Source: CAJBLF01 sp964418415 (lineage in GTDB: Bacteria > Patescibacteriota > Gracilibacteria > Absconditabacterales > Absconditicoccaceae). From it: DNA of 11,651 nt. Each line of letters opens with the position of its first letter. Positions within the stretch are counted from its first letter, which is position 1. The notes under the pieces are model-generated. The model was not told where the DNA came from. It worked only from the letters and a program-made list of their open reading frames with translations, and searched no databases. Positions 1 to 7,107 of this stretch are shown piece after piece. The stretch lies in the NCBI GenBank assembly GCA_964418415.1, contig CAYQLB010000025.1:1-11651 (forward strand). Reading direction: 5' to 3'. The translations under genes were made by a program, and so were the position numbers.

Positions 1-85
1 AGAGCCCTTCCATGTTTTTGTAATTTTTCTTATTGATAGGACTATGACCTCTAACTAGCTTCTGTGCGACATGGAGTGTCGTCAT
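1..85 (-). CDS. possible N-terminal part of an unrecognised protein, cut by the window edge
   Basis: A minus-strand frame is open from position 172 to the window edge, and its first ATG is at 85. It reads MTTLHVAQKLVRGHSPINKK and continues with NYKNMEGL to the edge. The residues before the ATG (PNVAFCTIIAS) also look protein-like, so the true start may lie further upstream on a non-ATG codon. No ribosome binding site is visible. I do not recognise the family. It would lie about 80 bases downstream of the AMMECR1-like gene on the same strand. The frame contains no TGA, so it gives no genetic-code signal. It is short enough to be chance, hence the low confidence. Confidence 0.3.
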   Translation of the reverse strand, partial: MTTLHVAQKLVRGHSPINKKNYKNMEGL

Positions 86-164
86 AGAAGCGATAATGGT
101 ACAAAAGGCGACATTAGGTTGCGTGTTATATGATGAAATGCGTGGTTTGTGCGATGTTGTTTTT

Positions 165-641
165 TTACAGTCCTATCGTCACTCTTTCTGTTCTGAAACT
201 ATACATGCTAACATTACCAGAAATTCCATATTTCTGTTTTATTAGTCCGAGAGCGGTTTTTATATCATTCACTCATTTTGTATTAGGTAAAATCGCTCCT
301 GATTTTTTCGTTTCATTATTTACGAGAAAAATTCCATAATCTTTGGTTGGTAAAGAAAGTAATTTGTTGATATCGGTTTCCTGGATATAGGATTGGATGA
401 TATCGATGACCACGGTCTTGGTGGTATGTTCGTGTTTAGCAAGAAGTCCGTTGTAGATAAGATCAGTGAGTTGTGTCGTTGTTTTGTCGGTTTCTATCGT
501 TCCATGCGAAGCCAATATCTTTCCTTCTGTGTCGTACAACGAGAAAAAGAGTCCTTTCTTCTCTTCAGGTTTACAATGTTTAGTGAGTTCTGCTTTGATT
601 TGCTCTAACACGATGAAATCATTACACGATAAAATGCTCAA
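165..641 (-). CDS. AMMECR1-like domain protein
   Basis: This 158-residue protein reaches full length only if the TGA at 273-275 is read as Gly; it stops at TAA. The N-terminal half has GLFFSLYDTEGKILASHG, which lines up with the 'GVFVTIY...KLRGCIG' region of AMMECR1 proteins. The C-terminal half has KDYGIFLVNNETKKSGAILP, matching the 'GLIV...SGLLLPQ' strand pair, followed by a helix, KQKYGISG and a closing MYSFRTE strand like 'VYRF'. The family's LRGCIG hallmark is not conserved. Proteins of this family occur in all domains of life and their biochemical role is poorly defined. No in-frame ATG exists between the upstream TAG (669-671) and this frame, so a TTG at 641 is the most likely start (LSILSCNDF). 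It is divergent from tgt and shares a 63-base spacer with it. The family call rests on pattern similarity only. Confidence 0.5.
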
Positions 642-661
642 ACGATGTTGAATTTGTTCGC

Positions 662-667
662 TATAAT
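662..667 (+). promoter_or_regulatory. candidate -10 box for tgt
   Basis: A perfect TATAAT lies 38 bases before the tgt start codon in the 63-base spacer between the divergent AMMECR1-like gene and tgt. No good -35 hexamer sits at 16-18 bases upstream; TTGAAT at 648-653 is too close. The call rests on the -10 match and location alone. Confidence 0.35.
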
Positions 668-704
668 CCTATATATTCTTACACTTTATTAGCTCATATT
701 TTCT

Positions 705-1847
705 ATGTCTAAACTTAGATTTAAGATACTCAAACAGAAGGGAAATGCAAGGGTTTGACAGATCACGCTCAATGGAATCACCTTGACAACCCCAGTTTTT
801 ATGCCCGTCGGCACCAAGGCGACGATCAAGGGGATGATTCTCGATATGCTCAAAGATCCTAAATATATATGAGATCTTCCCGAGATTCAACTTATCTTGG
901 CGAACACTTTCCATCTCTACTTGCGTCCCGGTGATGGGCTGATAAAAGATGCATGAGGATTACATACATTTGAAAACTGGGATAAACTTATTCTTACAGA
1001 CAGCGGATGATTTCAGGTTTTCTCTCTATGACTAGGAAACGAGGGACAAGAGACAAGGTGAAAGAATCAAGAAAATCATGAAATTAAGATGAAGTTGACC
1101 GAGAATGGTGTGAAATTTCGTTCACCGTATGATGGATCTAAACATGAATTTACTCCAGAATGAGTCGTCGATATCCAATGTAATCTATGATCAGATATTA
1201 TGATGGTGTTGGATGTTTGTTCACCTTCTGGTGCTGACAAAACAACGATAGAACAACATATGCAGATGACTCATCGTCGAGCCAAGAGAGCATTCGAGCA
1301 TCTGAAGCCAAAATACGACCAGGTACGTGGAGTCTTGTTTCCTATCATACAAGGCGGAACATATTTGGATCTTCGTCAGCAGTCGGTAGATTTTCTTTCG
1401 CAATATGCACGAGATGGTATCGCTGTTGGTGGTGTGAGTGTCGGTGAATCCAAAGAACTTATTCGTGAGGTTGTTTCGTTTACTGCTTCCAAACTACCTT
1501 CCGATAAACCAAGATATTTGATGTGAGTTGGAACTCCAGAAGATATCAGTCATGCAATAGAGGAGGGATTTGATATGTTTGATTGTGTATTACCAACGAG
1601 ATTGGGTAGACATGGCGAAGCTTTCTCTGCCAATGGAAATATAAAAATTTCTAATGCAAAATATATAAAAGATTTTACTCCACTCACAGATGATTGTGGA
1701 TGTTATACCTGCAAGCACTTTAGCAGAGCATATCTTCATCATTTGTTCCAAGAAAAAGAGATGCTGGGCGGTATTCTCTTATCACTCCATAATATCGTCT
1801 ATCTCCACAAGATCGTAGAGGATCGGAAAAAAAATATGCTAACATAA
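705..1847 (+). CDS. tgt: tRNA-guanine transglycosylase (queuosine insertion)
   Basis: Tgt exchanges G34 in GUN anticodons for a 7-deazaguanine queuosine precursor. The 380-residue protein is close to the usual length (E. coli 375) and reads through nine TGA codons as Gly, including the second Gly of TDSGGFQVFSL (Asp99, TGA at 1008-1010) and the middle Gly of PRYLMGVG. Other landmarks are FMPVGTKATIKG near 32-43, NTFHLYLRPG near 67-76, the DMFDCVLPTR nucleophile motif near 290-299, and the zinc ligands Cys331, Cys333, Cys336 and His362 (CGCYTC and LHN). ATG 705 is the first start after an in-frame TAG. Compared with E. coli and Bacillus Tgt there are about 17 extra residues after SLG (about 110-126), and the C-terminal helix is about 25 residues shorter. 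It converges on acpP. Confidence 0.97.
1041..1058 (+). repeat. in-gene repeat words (gggacaag) inside tgt
   Basis: The stretch gagggacaagagacaagg repeats the word gacaag twice and encodes part of a charged, Gln/Asn-rich loop that is extra compared with other Tgt proteins. A related word block, with gggacttg and gggacaagg, lies in frame in the exonuclease gene at 8490-8523. The match is short and may be chance. Confidence 0.3.
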
Positions 1848-1875
1848 AAAAACATAGAGCGAAAACGCTCTATGT
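1846..1875 (-). terminator. intrinsic terminator after acpP
   Basis: A perfect 10-bp stem (acatagagcg / cgctctatgt, 1852-1861 with 1866-1875) with an AAAA loop (TTTT on the minus strand) is followed on the minus strand by a run of seven T (1846-1852). It therefore best serves acpP, whose stop is 19 bases away. The tgt stop codon TAA (1845-1847) overlaps the tract. On the plus strand the hairpin lacks a T run but could still limit read-through from tgt. Confidence 0.8.
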
Positions 1876-1893
1876 ATTCAGTACTCATTTGCA

Positions 1894-2139
1894 TTACTCT
1901 CCAATGTGTTGTTGGAGGTAATTTATTGCTTCACCTACAGTGGTAATTTTTTCTGCATCTTCGTCAGATATGTTTATTTCAAACTCTCTTTCGAATTCCA
2001 TAATCAACTCTACCGTATCCAGGGAATCTGCCCCCAAATCATTTTTGAAATTTGCTTCTGGTGTCACTTCGCTTTCATCAACATCCAGCTTTTCAATAAT
2101 GATGTTTTTTACTTTTTTTACGATTTCATCTTGTTTCAT
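1894..2139 (-). CDS. acpP: acyl carrier protein
   Basis: This 81-residue acidic four-helix protein has the full acyl carrier signature LGADSLDTVELIMEFE. Ser39 is the site for 4'-phosphopantetheine, and the protein continues with EFEINISDEDAEKITTVGEA as in AcpP. Length and the N-terminal helix (DEIVKKVKNIIIEKLDVDES) match the family. It carries acyl groups as thioesters in the cytoplasm for fatty acid or lipid biosynthesis. No TGA codon is used, unlike most neighbours. No strong Shine-Dalgarno precedes the ATG; the leader is T/A-rich. The 113-base gap upstream may hold a promoter (TTGTTA, 16 bases, TATACA on the minus strand is a weak candidate). A double-hotdog dehydratase-like gene lies three genes upstream on the same strand, a possible functional partner. 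Confidence 0.96.
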   Translation of the reverse strand: MKQDEIVKKVKNIIIEKLDVDESEVTPEANFKNDLGADSLDTVELIMEFEREFEINISDEDAEKITTVGEAINYLQQHIGE

Positions 2140-2252
2140 AGTGTTTTTTTGTTTTTTTGGTTTGTGTATATGATTTTTTTACCAGTATTCTGTATATCTA
2201 TTTTACTTATAATAACAATATCTCTTATATTTTTACCTAGTTGTGCGATATA

Positions 2253-3002
2253 TTATTTATGTTCTTCTCCTTCTATAATTATCTCTGGTTTGTCGATATT
2301 TTTGATATGAGATAAAAATCATTGTTCCCATTGTTCATCGTTGTTATCTTTTTTCAACTTTTCTCTCAACATATCTAATATCCTTTGATCAAAAAAATTA
2401 AATGATATTTTTCATGTGTTGATGAGTGTATAGATAGTATCGTCTGCAGATATTTGATCAGCAGGTATATATATCGTATTAGCTACTTTTTCTCATTTTT
2501 CCATATAATCACTTGTAAATTTTCCTGCTCCTACATATACCGTATTTTTTGTTCTATAATCTATGTGATATATTTTTCATTGTATTGTTATCTCTATTCC
2601 GAAGTGTAATTTATATCGATTTCCTGGACATTGTAACTCTTCTACAACAAATCCAATATCTTGTATTCCTATCTTTTTGAGTCCTTCTATCGTTACCAAG
2701 ACCAGATCCAGACAAGGATTCATATATAATGTTTTTCCTTGTGAAAGAAGTTCTCTTGCTGAAAGTTTTCCTCGATATTTATCGATATATTCATTTTCCA
2801 TTCTTTCTTTTTTTATCAGTTTGTGGGTATGTTCTATCACTTCTTTCAAAAATCCAAATATATTCTCATTTGGAGATGTTGTCTGTTTGAGTGGAGTAAA
2901 TAACTGCTCTATTTCATTATTTCATAACTGTCTTATGATATGGGTATCTCCTCTTTTTGGTTCTCCATCTTCTTTTTTTTGCTGTGTTGTTAGTGTGTTC
3001 AT
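2253..3002 (-). CDS. hypothetical protein with transglutaminase-like Cys-His-Asp pattern
   Basis: This is a 249-residue cytoplasmic protein with no signal peptide or membrane segment. Five TGA codons are read as Gly and it stops at TAA. The first 50 residues are polar and probably disordered. The middle part has NPCLDLVLVTIEGLKKIGI, then HFGIEITIQG, then KIYHIDY. This order and spacing (Cys97 on a helix before a 'GI' strand, His133 opening a strand, Asp148 after the next strand) is the layout of the transglutaminase/papain-like catalytic triad. The resemblance is structural guesswork: overall identity to known families is not obvious. AGAGAGAAAG just before ATG 3002 could act as a ribosome binding site. 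It lies 113 bases before acpP and after a terminator, so it may head an acpP transcript. Confidence 0.72.
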
Positions 3003-3060
3003 ATCTTTCTCTCTATATAAATCAGATATTTTTTATAATTATTTTTTATAATAAGTCAAC

Positions 3061-3086
3061 AAAAAAACTCCCTCGTGAGAAGGAGT
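3061..3086 (-). terminator. intrinsic terminator after the DUF378 gene
   Basis: On the minus strand ACTCCTTC / GAGGGAGT forms an 8-bp stem (one G-T pair) with a TCAC loop (3067-3086), followed by seven T (3061-3067). It lies 24 bases after the TAG stop of the DUF378 gene and separates it from the transglutaminase-like gene. Confidence 0.85.
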
Positions 3087-3109
3087 CTTTTGTTACAAAA
3101 TTCATAGTA

Positions 3110-3358
3110 CTATGCACTTTTCTTTCCAAAATTTGCAATAAGTGTTCGAAGTGCTCCTACAGTTACCAATGAATATACAATTTTTGCGATAACGTTCATT
3201 GTTGTAACAGTAGTTTCTACACCTGTAGCGTCTACAGCAACAGTAGTTACATCTGGGAATACTTTTGCTACAAGATTAAGATCCAACCACGCAAAAAGAC
3301 CTCGGTTCAAACCTCCAACAACTAAAAGGATTAAAAAAATCCAGTAAAGAACTTTCAT
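3110..3358 (-). CDS. DUF378 family small membrane protein
   Basis: The 82-residue protein has two hydrophobic segments, about 4-24 (LYWIFLILLVVGGLNRGLFA) and about 55-75 (VIAKIVYSLVTVGALRTLI). The GGLNRGL turn and the second IVY-LVG helix match DUF378 proteins, which read 'ILLIIGGLNWGLVG ... ARIVYILVGLAGL'. The central Thr/Val-rich loop is longer than usual. Function is unknown in all organisms; the protein is expected in the cytoplasmic membrane. It stops at TAG, contains no TGA, and its glycines are GGN. It appears to be its own transcription unit, with a good promoter at 3395-3422 and a terminator at 3061-3086. That, with the absence of TGA, could mean strong expression, which is inference only. 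Confidence 0.88.
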   Translation of the reverse strand: MKVLYWIFLILLVVGGLNRGLFAWLDLNLVAKVFPDVTTVAVDATGVETTVTTMNVIAKIVYSLVTVGALRTLIANFGKKSA

Positions 3359-3394
3359 TGAAATTTTGTTATAAAGTAAAAATATAACTTTGCT

Positions 3395-3422
3395 ATTTTA
3401 GCGAAAATCGCTTACTATGCAA
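3395..3422 (-). promoter_or_regulatory. sigma70-type promoter of the DUF378 gene
   Basis: On the minus strand TTGCAT and TAAAAT are separated by 16 bases, giving a start site about 30 bases before ATG 3358. The spacer contains a small inverted repeat (AGCGA/TCGCT), which could be incidental or an operator. Confidence 0.55.
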
Positions 3423-3447
3423 TATATTTTATCTCTATGGGGTTGAC

Positions 3448-4446
3448 TTATTTTTTCATCTGATTTTTGATATTTTCGTATGCACGGATCAGTATTTTTA
3501 AGGGAACTATATTTCCTTTTATTTCTCAAAACAGTAGTTCTTGACCTTCATTATTAGTTATTTCATAACAAAAATGTGCCTCTTTTCCATTAGGGTCAAA
3601 CTGTATCACTCTTCAGGTTACATAGAGTGTTTCTCCCGCTTTTGCCGGAATATCTGTCGAAATACTTTTGCCGAGTTTGAAAGTAAATATTTTTGCTTCA
3701 GGATTGAGGTCCTCTTTACCGTCTATTTTTGTGATGAGAGAAATATTTTTATTGAGATCTGGTCCTGTAATATATGATCATACTTGTGCTCAAATTTCTT
3801 CTAATATTTCTCAAGGAATATGTTCTCCTTCTTGTCGTTCAAAATCTTCTGGTATTTCAAATCATCATCTAAATCGTGATTCGCTTTTTACTACACCTTG
3901 TGGTTCTCATCGAGAAACAAATCTGAATTTATTTTGTTGGAGTAAATAGTCATTCATACTTTCGTACATTGACATATATGAAATATTTTTTGTATCATTC
4001 ACTTGAAGAATTTCTTCTTCGGTGTCGATACTTATGTCCATTATTTTTTTTCCTGTGAGATTGTAGATGCCATCTTTTCTTACGATGATAGTTTGTCATG
4101 AAAATACTCCTCAGAGAAAAATTGCTTTTACTACTCCTTTTGCTTGTTTTCCTGTTTGATGAAAAAATAATCTCTTTAACACTATGCCTGGTACTATAGG
4201 TAAATCTCTGAGATGTCACTCCATGATATTACTTTCATCAGGTCATTTTACCAAGAAGCTTCCATCGTCTTGGAGCGTAAAAGTGTCTTTGAGTATCTCT
4301 GGTGCCGAAGCAAAACGTTCCTGGTGTTCTTGAACAGAAATTAGTGAATCATCTCTCATAGCGTTCACCGCTTCAGGGTTGTTGTGTATTCATCATCAAT
4401 TATCGTGTCATTCGGTTGCTGACATATATTTCTTTGGTCCAAGCAT
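3448..4446 (-). CDS. double-hotdog protein, FabZ/DH-like dehydratase candidate
   Basis: This 332-residue protein reads through 16 TGA codons as Gly and stops at TAA. Two regions resemble hotdog dehydratases. The first, about 56-125, contains EGHLRDLPIVPGIV, aligning with FabZ 'GHFPGHPVMPGV' (catalytic His = His78), then KAIFLGGVFSGQTI like 'KVKFRRPVVPGD'. The second, about 174-325, contains PGEILEEIGAQVGSY, aligning with FabZ 'PGVLIIEAMAQAGG' (acidic residue near Glu217, Gln221), then STDIPAKAGETLYVTGRV. His lies in one half and Glu in the other, as in polyketide-synthase DH double hotdogs. The N-terminal 50 residues are polar. Known members dehydrate or bind acyl thioesters, and acpP lies 1.3 kb downstream. 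Whether it is active is unknown. ATG 4446 is the only suitable in-frame ATG nearby. Confidence 0.65.
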
Positions 4447-4515
4447 AGTATATTCTCTGATACATAAAAAAATAGAAATGTTTATATGTATTGGATAGAA
4501 AAAAGTCAATATATC

Positions 4516-4540
4516 AAAAAAAATCGGCTTTCCTGCCAAT
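4516..4540 (-). terminator. intrinsic terminator after tRNA-Arg
   Basis: On the minus strand ATTGGC / GCCGAT (4523-4540) forms a 6-bp stem with an AGGAAA loop, followed by eight T. It lies about 30 bases after the tRNA 3' end and upstream of the double-hotdog gene. Confidence 0.7.
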
Positions 4541-4568
4541 TCTTTCCTTGTATGTTATTTCTTCAATT

Positions 4569-4639
4569 CAGGGCGTGAAGGGATCGAACCTCCGACAACA
4601 GTTCCGAAGACTGCTGTGTTGCCACTACACCAACGCCCC
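4569..4639 (-). tRNA. tRNA-Arg (anticodon UCG)
   Basis: The 71-base cloverleaf folds as: acceptor GGGGCGT / ACGCCCT (G1-U72 wobble), D stem GTGT/ACAC with a short 7-base loop AGTGGCA, anticodon stem GCAGT/ACTGT with loop CTTCGGA (anticodon TCG), 4-base variable loop, T stem GGAGG/CCTTC with loop TTCGATC, and discriminator G. CCA is not encoded. It reads CGA and perhaps other CGN codons as Arg; C35 and G36 are arginine identity bases. It is not the UGA-reading tRNA-Gly(UCA) expected for this code, since position 36 is G. An intrinsic terminator follows at 4516-4540. Confidence 0.85.
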
Positions 4640-4722
4640 ATACTATGATCACTATATTGATTTTTTTTCAAAACTTTCTTTTTTGTTCATCGATACCAGT
4701 TTGGACACCGATTTAGTTGGGT

Positions 4723-4784
4723 GAAGACTGCTGTGTTGTCCAGCTACGCTGGACTCCCTTCGGTCGCCACTACACCAACGCCCC
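4723..4784 (-). pseudogene. partial tRNA-Arg copy (5' half) with a 28-nt insertion
   Basis: The 5' part of the neighbouring tRNA-Arg is repeated in the same orientation: the acceptor 5' strand, D arm and half of the anticodon arm, as far as the start of the anticodon (minus strand 4784 to 4766 and 4737 to 4723). The two pieces match the intact gene exactly but are separated by 28 extra bases placed in the D loop. Identity ends inside the anticodon, so there is no 3' half here. Three bases of 5' flank (ATA on the plus strand) are also shared. It is best seen as a truncated, interrupted duplicate. A split or intron-containing tRNA is a less likely alternative. Confidence 0.7.
4738..4765 (-). 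repeat. 28-nt hairpin insertion in the partial tRNA
   Basis: The inserted sequence contains GTCCAGC-GTA-GCTGGAC, a perfect 7-bp stem with a 3-base loop, next to a GACCGAAGGG stretch. It is absent from the intact tRNA 100 bases away. Its ends are ambiguous by one G, and no target-site duplication beyond that is visible. Confidence 0.6.
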
Positions 4785-4819
4785 ATAATTCAATTAACAG
4801 TGAGGAATTTTTTTATTTT

Positions 4820-4963
4820 CTCTCCCTTTTGAAAAGGGAGAGGTATTCCGGAGTATTCTGGGATGATGCTACAGTCCTAAGCGAAGTCTTAGGAGATTTC
4901 GTGTCGCACGACTAAATCTTCCTCCCCGACAAATCGGTGCACCCCCTCCTTTGATAAAGGAGG
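4820..4963. repeat. cluster of small hairpins in a GC-richer gap
   Basis: The non-coding stretch between the partial tRNA and the LAGLIDADG-like gene holds five inverted repeats: ctctccctttt/aaaagggagag (4820-4842); cctaag/cttagg (4876-4893); cgtg/cacg nested inside agattt/aaatct (about 4895-4919); ccga/tcgg (4926-4937); and cctccttt/aaaggagg (4945-4963). None is followed by a T run on the minus strand, so they are not ordinary intrinsic terminators for the gene ending at 4980. They could be a structured RNA, a small non-autonomous mobile element, or processing sites. Confidence 0.5.
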
Positions 4964-4979
4964 ACAGATATGATTTTTC

Positions 4980-5840
4980 TTACTTGGTTAACAGTTTTAT
5001 TGTTCCTTCTTGTAATTGCTTTAAAATTTCGGCTTTGCCTTCTTGTGGAATGTCTGGATTGTTCTGTATATATTCGAGTAAGCTTTTTTTGTTTTCCAAG
5101 GCGATGTCGTATTTAGGGATTTTGTGTATATTTTCAATGTCTTTCGCATACTCAGTAAAATTTTTCAATAATTCATAATCGTTACTACTGATTTGATAGA
5201 TTATTCCTTCAGCGTTTTTTTGTGTACTGGTGGTAATAAATATCCCTTCTTGTGCTAATTTTTGCTTCATCGTATCAAAGGCTTCTTCGTATTTCATATA
5301 CTTTCCAAAAAGCGGTATGTGGATTTTTATTGCTATCAATTCGTTGTTTTTTATATCCATTTTCCCATAGAGCAACATAAGTGAAAAGAGGAATGATAGA
5401 TATTTTCCTTGATACTCTTTTGGCTGGATATTCCCTTTGATCAAACATCATTTTTCTGTCTTCTCTATCTTGGCTGGTATACCTAATATCTCCCATTTTT
5501 TGTTCATAGATTCTCTTTCTTTTTCGGGAAGTTTTGGGATGAAAAAATATGTCTCCCCGTTTTCTTCATTGAATGCGTCGAATAAGCATAATCATTTTAA
5601 AAATCATTCTGTATCAAATGGTGTTTTCATTTCCTGTCTTGCTGCTCTATAACATACACTCATCGTATCTCAGAGATTTTTGAGGTTAATTATTTTTCGT
5701 TCTTTTTTGTGCAAAACCACTATTCATTTGTCAAAATCAGAAAATATATATCCACTGACATTGTAGGTATATTCCTTGGTTTGTGGAATGTTTTCGTTGA
5801 AGATGGTCAATAGATTATTTTTGTCGATCTCGATTTTCAT
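4980..5840 (-). CDS. protein with two degenerate LAGLIDADG-like repeats
   Basis: This 286-residue protein reads through five TGA codons as Gly and stops at TAA; start ATG 5840. After an N-terminal domain of about 75 residues come two repeats of the helix-strand-strand-helix kind. The first starts GFLKGLCLFDAF (79-90), followed by strand TYFFIPKL and helix NKKWEILGI. The second starts YLSFLFSLMLLYGKM, followed by LIAIKIHIPL, a KLAQEGI helix and a IIYQIS strand. The opening helices match the LAGLIDADG spacing, but of the two acidic residues only Asp88 in the first repeat may remain and the second repeat has none. A DNA-binding, non-cleaving role, as in WhiA, or a decayed homing endonuclease would both fit. 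It is the last gene of the ftsW block. Family assignment is tentative. Confidence 0.6.
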
Positions 5841-5857
5841 CTTTATATAAGTGACTA

Positions 5858-5890
5858 AAGGTTGCCTAATGGTTGACGAACGGTTGCTGA
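5858..5890. repeat. three imperfect 11-nt tandem units
   Basis: Units aaggttgccta, atggttgacga and acggttgctga share GGTTG at the same offset. They lie just upstream of the LAGLIDADG-like gene start and after the ftsW stop. This could be a binding-site array in its leader or low-complexity chance. Confidence 0.3.
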
Positions 5891-5941
5891 AAGATAGCTA
5901 TTGTTTGGCAATATTTGTCGCGAATGCGTTTGTCTATTTTT

Positions 5942-7078
5942 TTATTTATTCTTTAATATCTTGTAGAGGAGTATGATCTCCATAAAATTTACCATAAGTG
6001 CTGTTCATCAATAACTGATAAATGGCAGTGTCAAACCAGTATTTGGTAATATTTTTACATTAACTCAGATATTTACGAATGCTTGCACGAGTATCAATGC
6101 AAGAATACCTATTCCTATGATTTTTTTATGTTCATCTTTTACCTGACGAACACGTGTCAAAAAATAATATGCCATATAGAGATACATTGCCAGAAGCATC
6201 ATATTTCCCACGAATCCTATTTCTTCCGAGAATGCCGAGAAGACGAAATCACTCTGTGCTTCAGGTATGAATCCAAATTTTTGCAATCCTTTGCCGTATC
6301 ATTTACCGAAAAATCATCATCCTCCGATTGCCAATAATGCTTGCTGGTTCTGTCGTCATATCTGTCTCGCTTGCGGATCGACATCCGAACTGAGGAAGTA
6401 GGTGAACCTTTTTTGGATGTACGAGAATCTTTCGCTCACCATTCCCGCGACACTTCCTATCAATAATCCTCACAACAATCATCCAAAGAGTATCCACATG
6501 ATATATTTTATTTTCGCTCCTGCGTATCGACACATGATGAGCCCAACGATTCCTAGGATCATTACCGTTCCCAGATCCGGTACCAGCAAGAAGAGTAGAA
6601 AGAATATGGCGTTCAATATGATGAACGAGACGAAGAAATCTTTGGTGTTTACTTTGTCACGTTTTCTGATCAGTCGTCATCAGAGGAAGAGTACATATCC
6701 GAGTTTAAAAAACTCTGCTGGCTGGATGTTCGGCAATCATGGAAGATCTATCCATCCTCTTGCACCATTGAGCACTACTCAGATACCTGGTATAAATACT
6801 GCAATCTGCAATGCCATAAGTATGATGGCGATGATAGTGATGTTTTTGTGATTCTGAAAGAATCTTATAGGAATCGAATAGGTGATTGCAGCCATGATCA
6901 ATGCTAATCCTATGTTTCTCAGTTGTCTACCAAAATAAAAATAGTTGGATGGGTCAGTATCCCAATTTCCATTTGCTATAAGTGATAATGTTAAAGTAAA
7001 TGATTCATGGATGCTTACACTATAGATGGAGAGTATCCCGAATACTGTCAAAACTATTCCTATTATGATCAATGGCAT
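5942..7078 (-). CDS. FtsW/RodA family peptidoglycan glycosyltransferase
   Basis: SEDS proteins polymerise lipid II into glycan strands in the cytoplasmic membrane, with a partner transpeptidase, for division (FtsW) or elongation (RodA). The 378 residues are almost wholly hydrophobic, in about ten membrane segments. Landmarks are FGILSIYSVS in TM1, LNGARGWIDLP near 103-113 followed by NIQPAEFFKLG, LLVPDLGTVMI, FIPEAQSDFVFSAFSEEIG (Asp277 fits the catalytic Asp of RodA/FtsW), and the closing LPNTGLTLPFISYGGT. Thirteen TGA codons are read as Gly, including both glycines of SYGGT. Length is typical. An in-frame TAA lies just upstream of ATG 7078. Only 29 bases separate it from the metalloprotease gene, so they are probably co-transcribed. 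Sequence inspection alone does not tell FtsW from RodA. Confidence 0.95.
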
Positions 7079-7107
7079 ACTATATTAACGAAAAACTAAA
7101 AATACTC

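Noticed and set aside
669..914. 81-residue minus-strand frame opposite the 5' end of tgt
   Set aside because: It is antisense to the conserved Tgt N-terminus, which reads through cleanly with TGA as Gly.
705..1847. Mycoplasma-type code 4 (TGA = Trp)
   Set aside because: The TGA codons in Tgt fall on invariant glycines, and conserved Trp residues are encoded by TGG.
1906..2310. 134-residue plus-strand open frame across acpP
   Set aside because: It is antisense to a certain acpP gene, has a Phe/Ile/Cys-rich composition typical of the reverse of AT-rich coding DNA, and matches no family.
3401..3413. Terminator after the double-hotdog gene (agcga/tcgct hairpin)
   Set aside because: The stem is only 5 bp, there is no T run on the minus strand, and it lies within the spacer of a better-supported promoter.
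3995..4219. 74-residue Arg/Lys/Ser-rich minus-strand frame
   Set aside because: It is a shadow in another frame of the 332-residue double-hotdog gene, which is supported by motifs under code 25.
4569..4639. tRNA-Gly(UCA) that would read UGA
   Set aside because: The anticodon loop is CTTCGGA, giving UCG (Arg), not UCA.
4797..4975. CRISPR array
   Set aside because: The inverted repeats differ from each other and there is no regular direct repeat with spacers.
6402..6851. 149-residue plus-strand open frame
   Set aside because: It is antisense to the well-supported ftsW/rodA gene; its composition mirrors the reverse complement of membrane segments.
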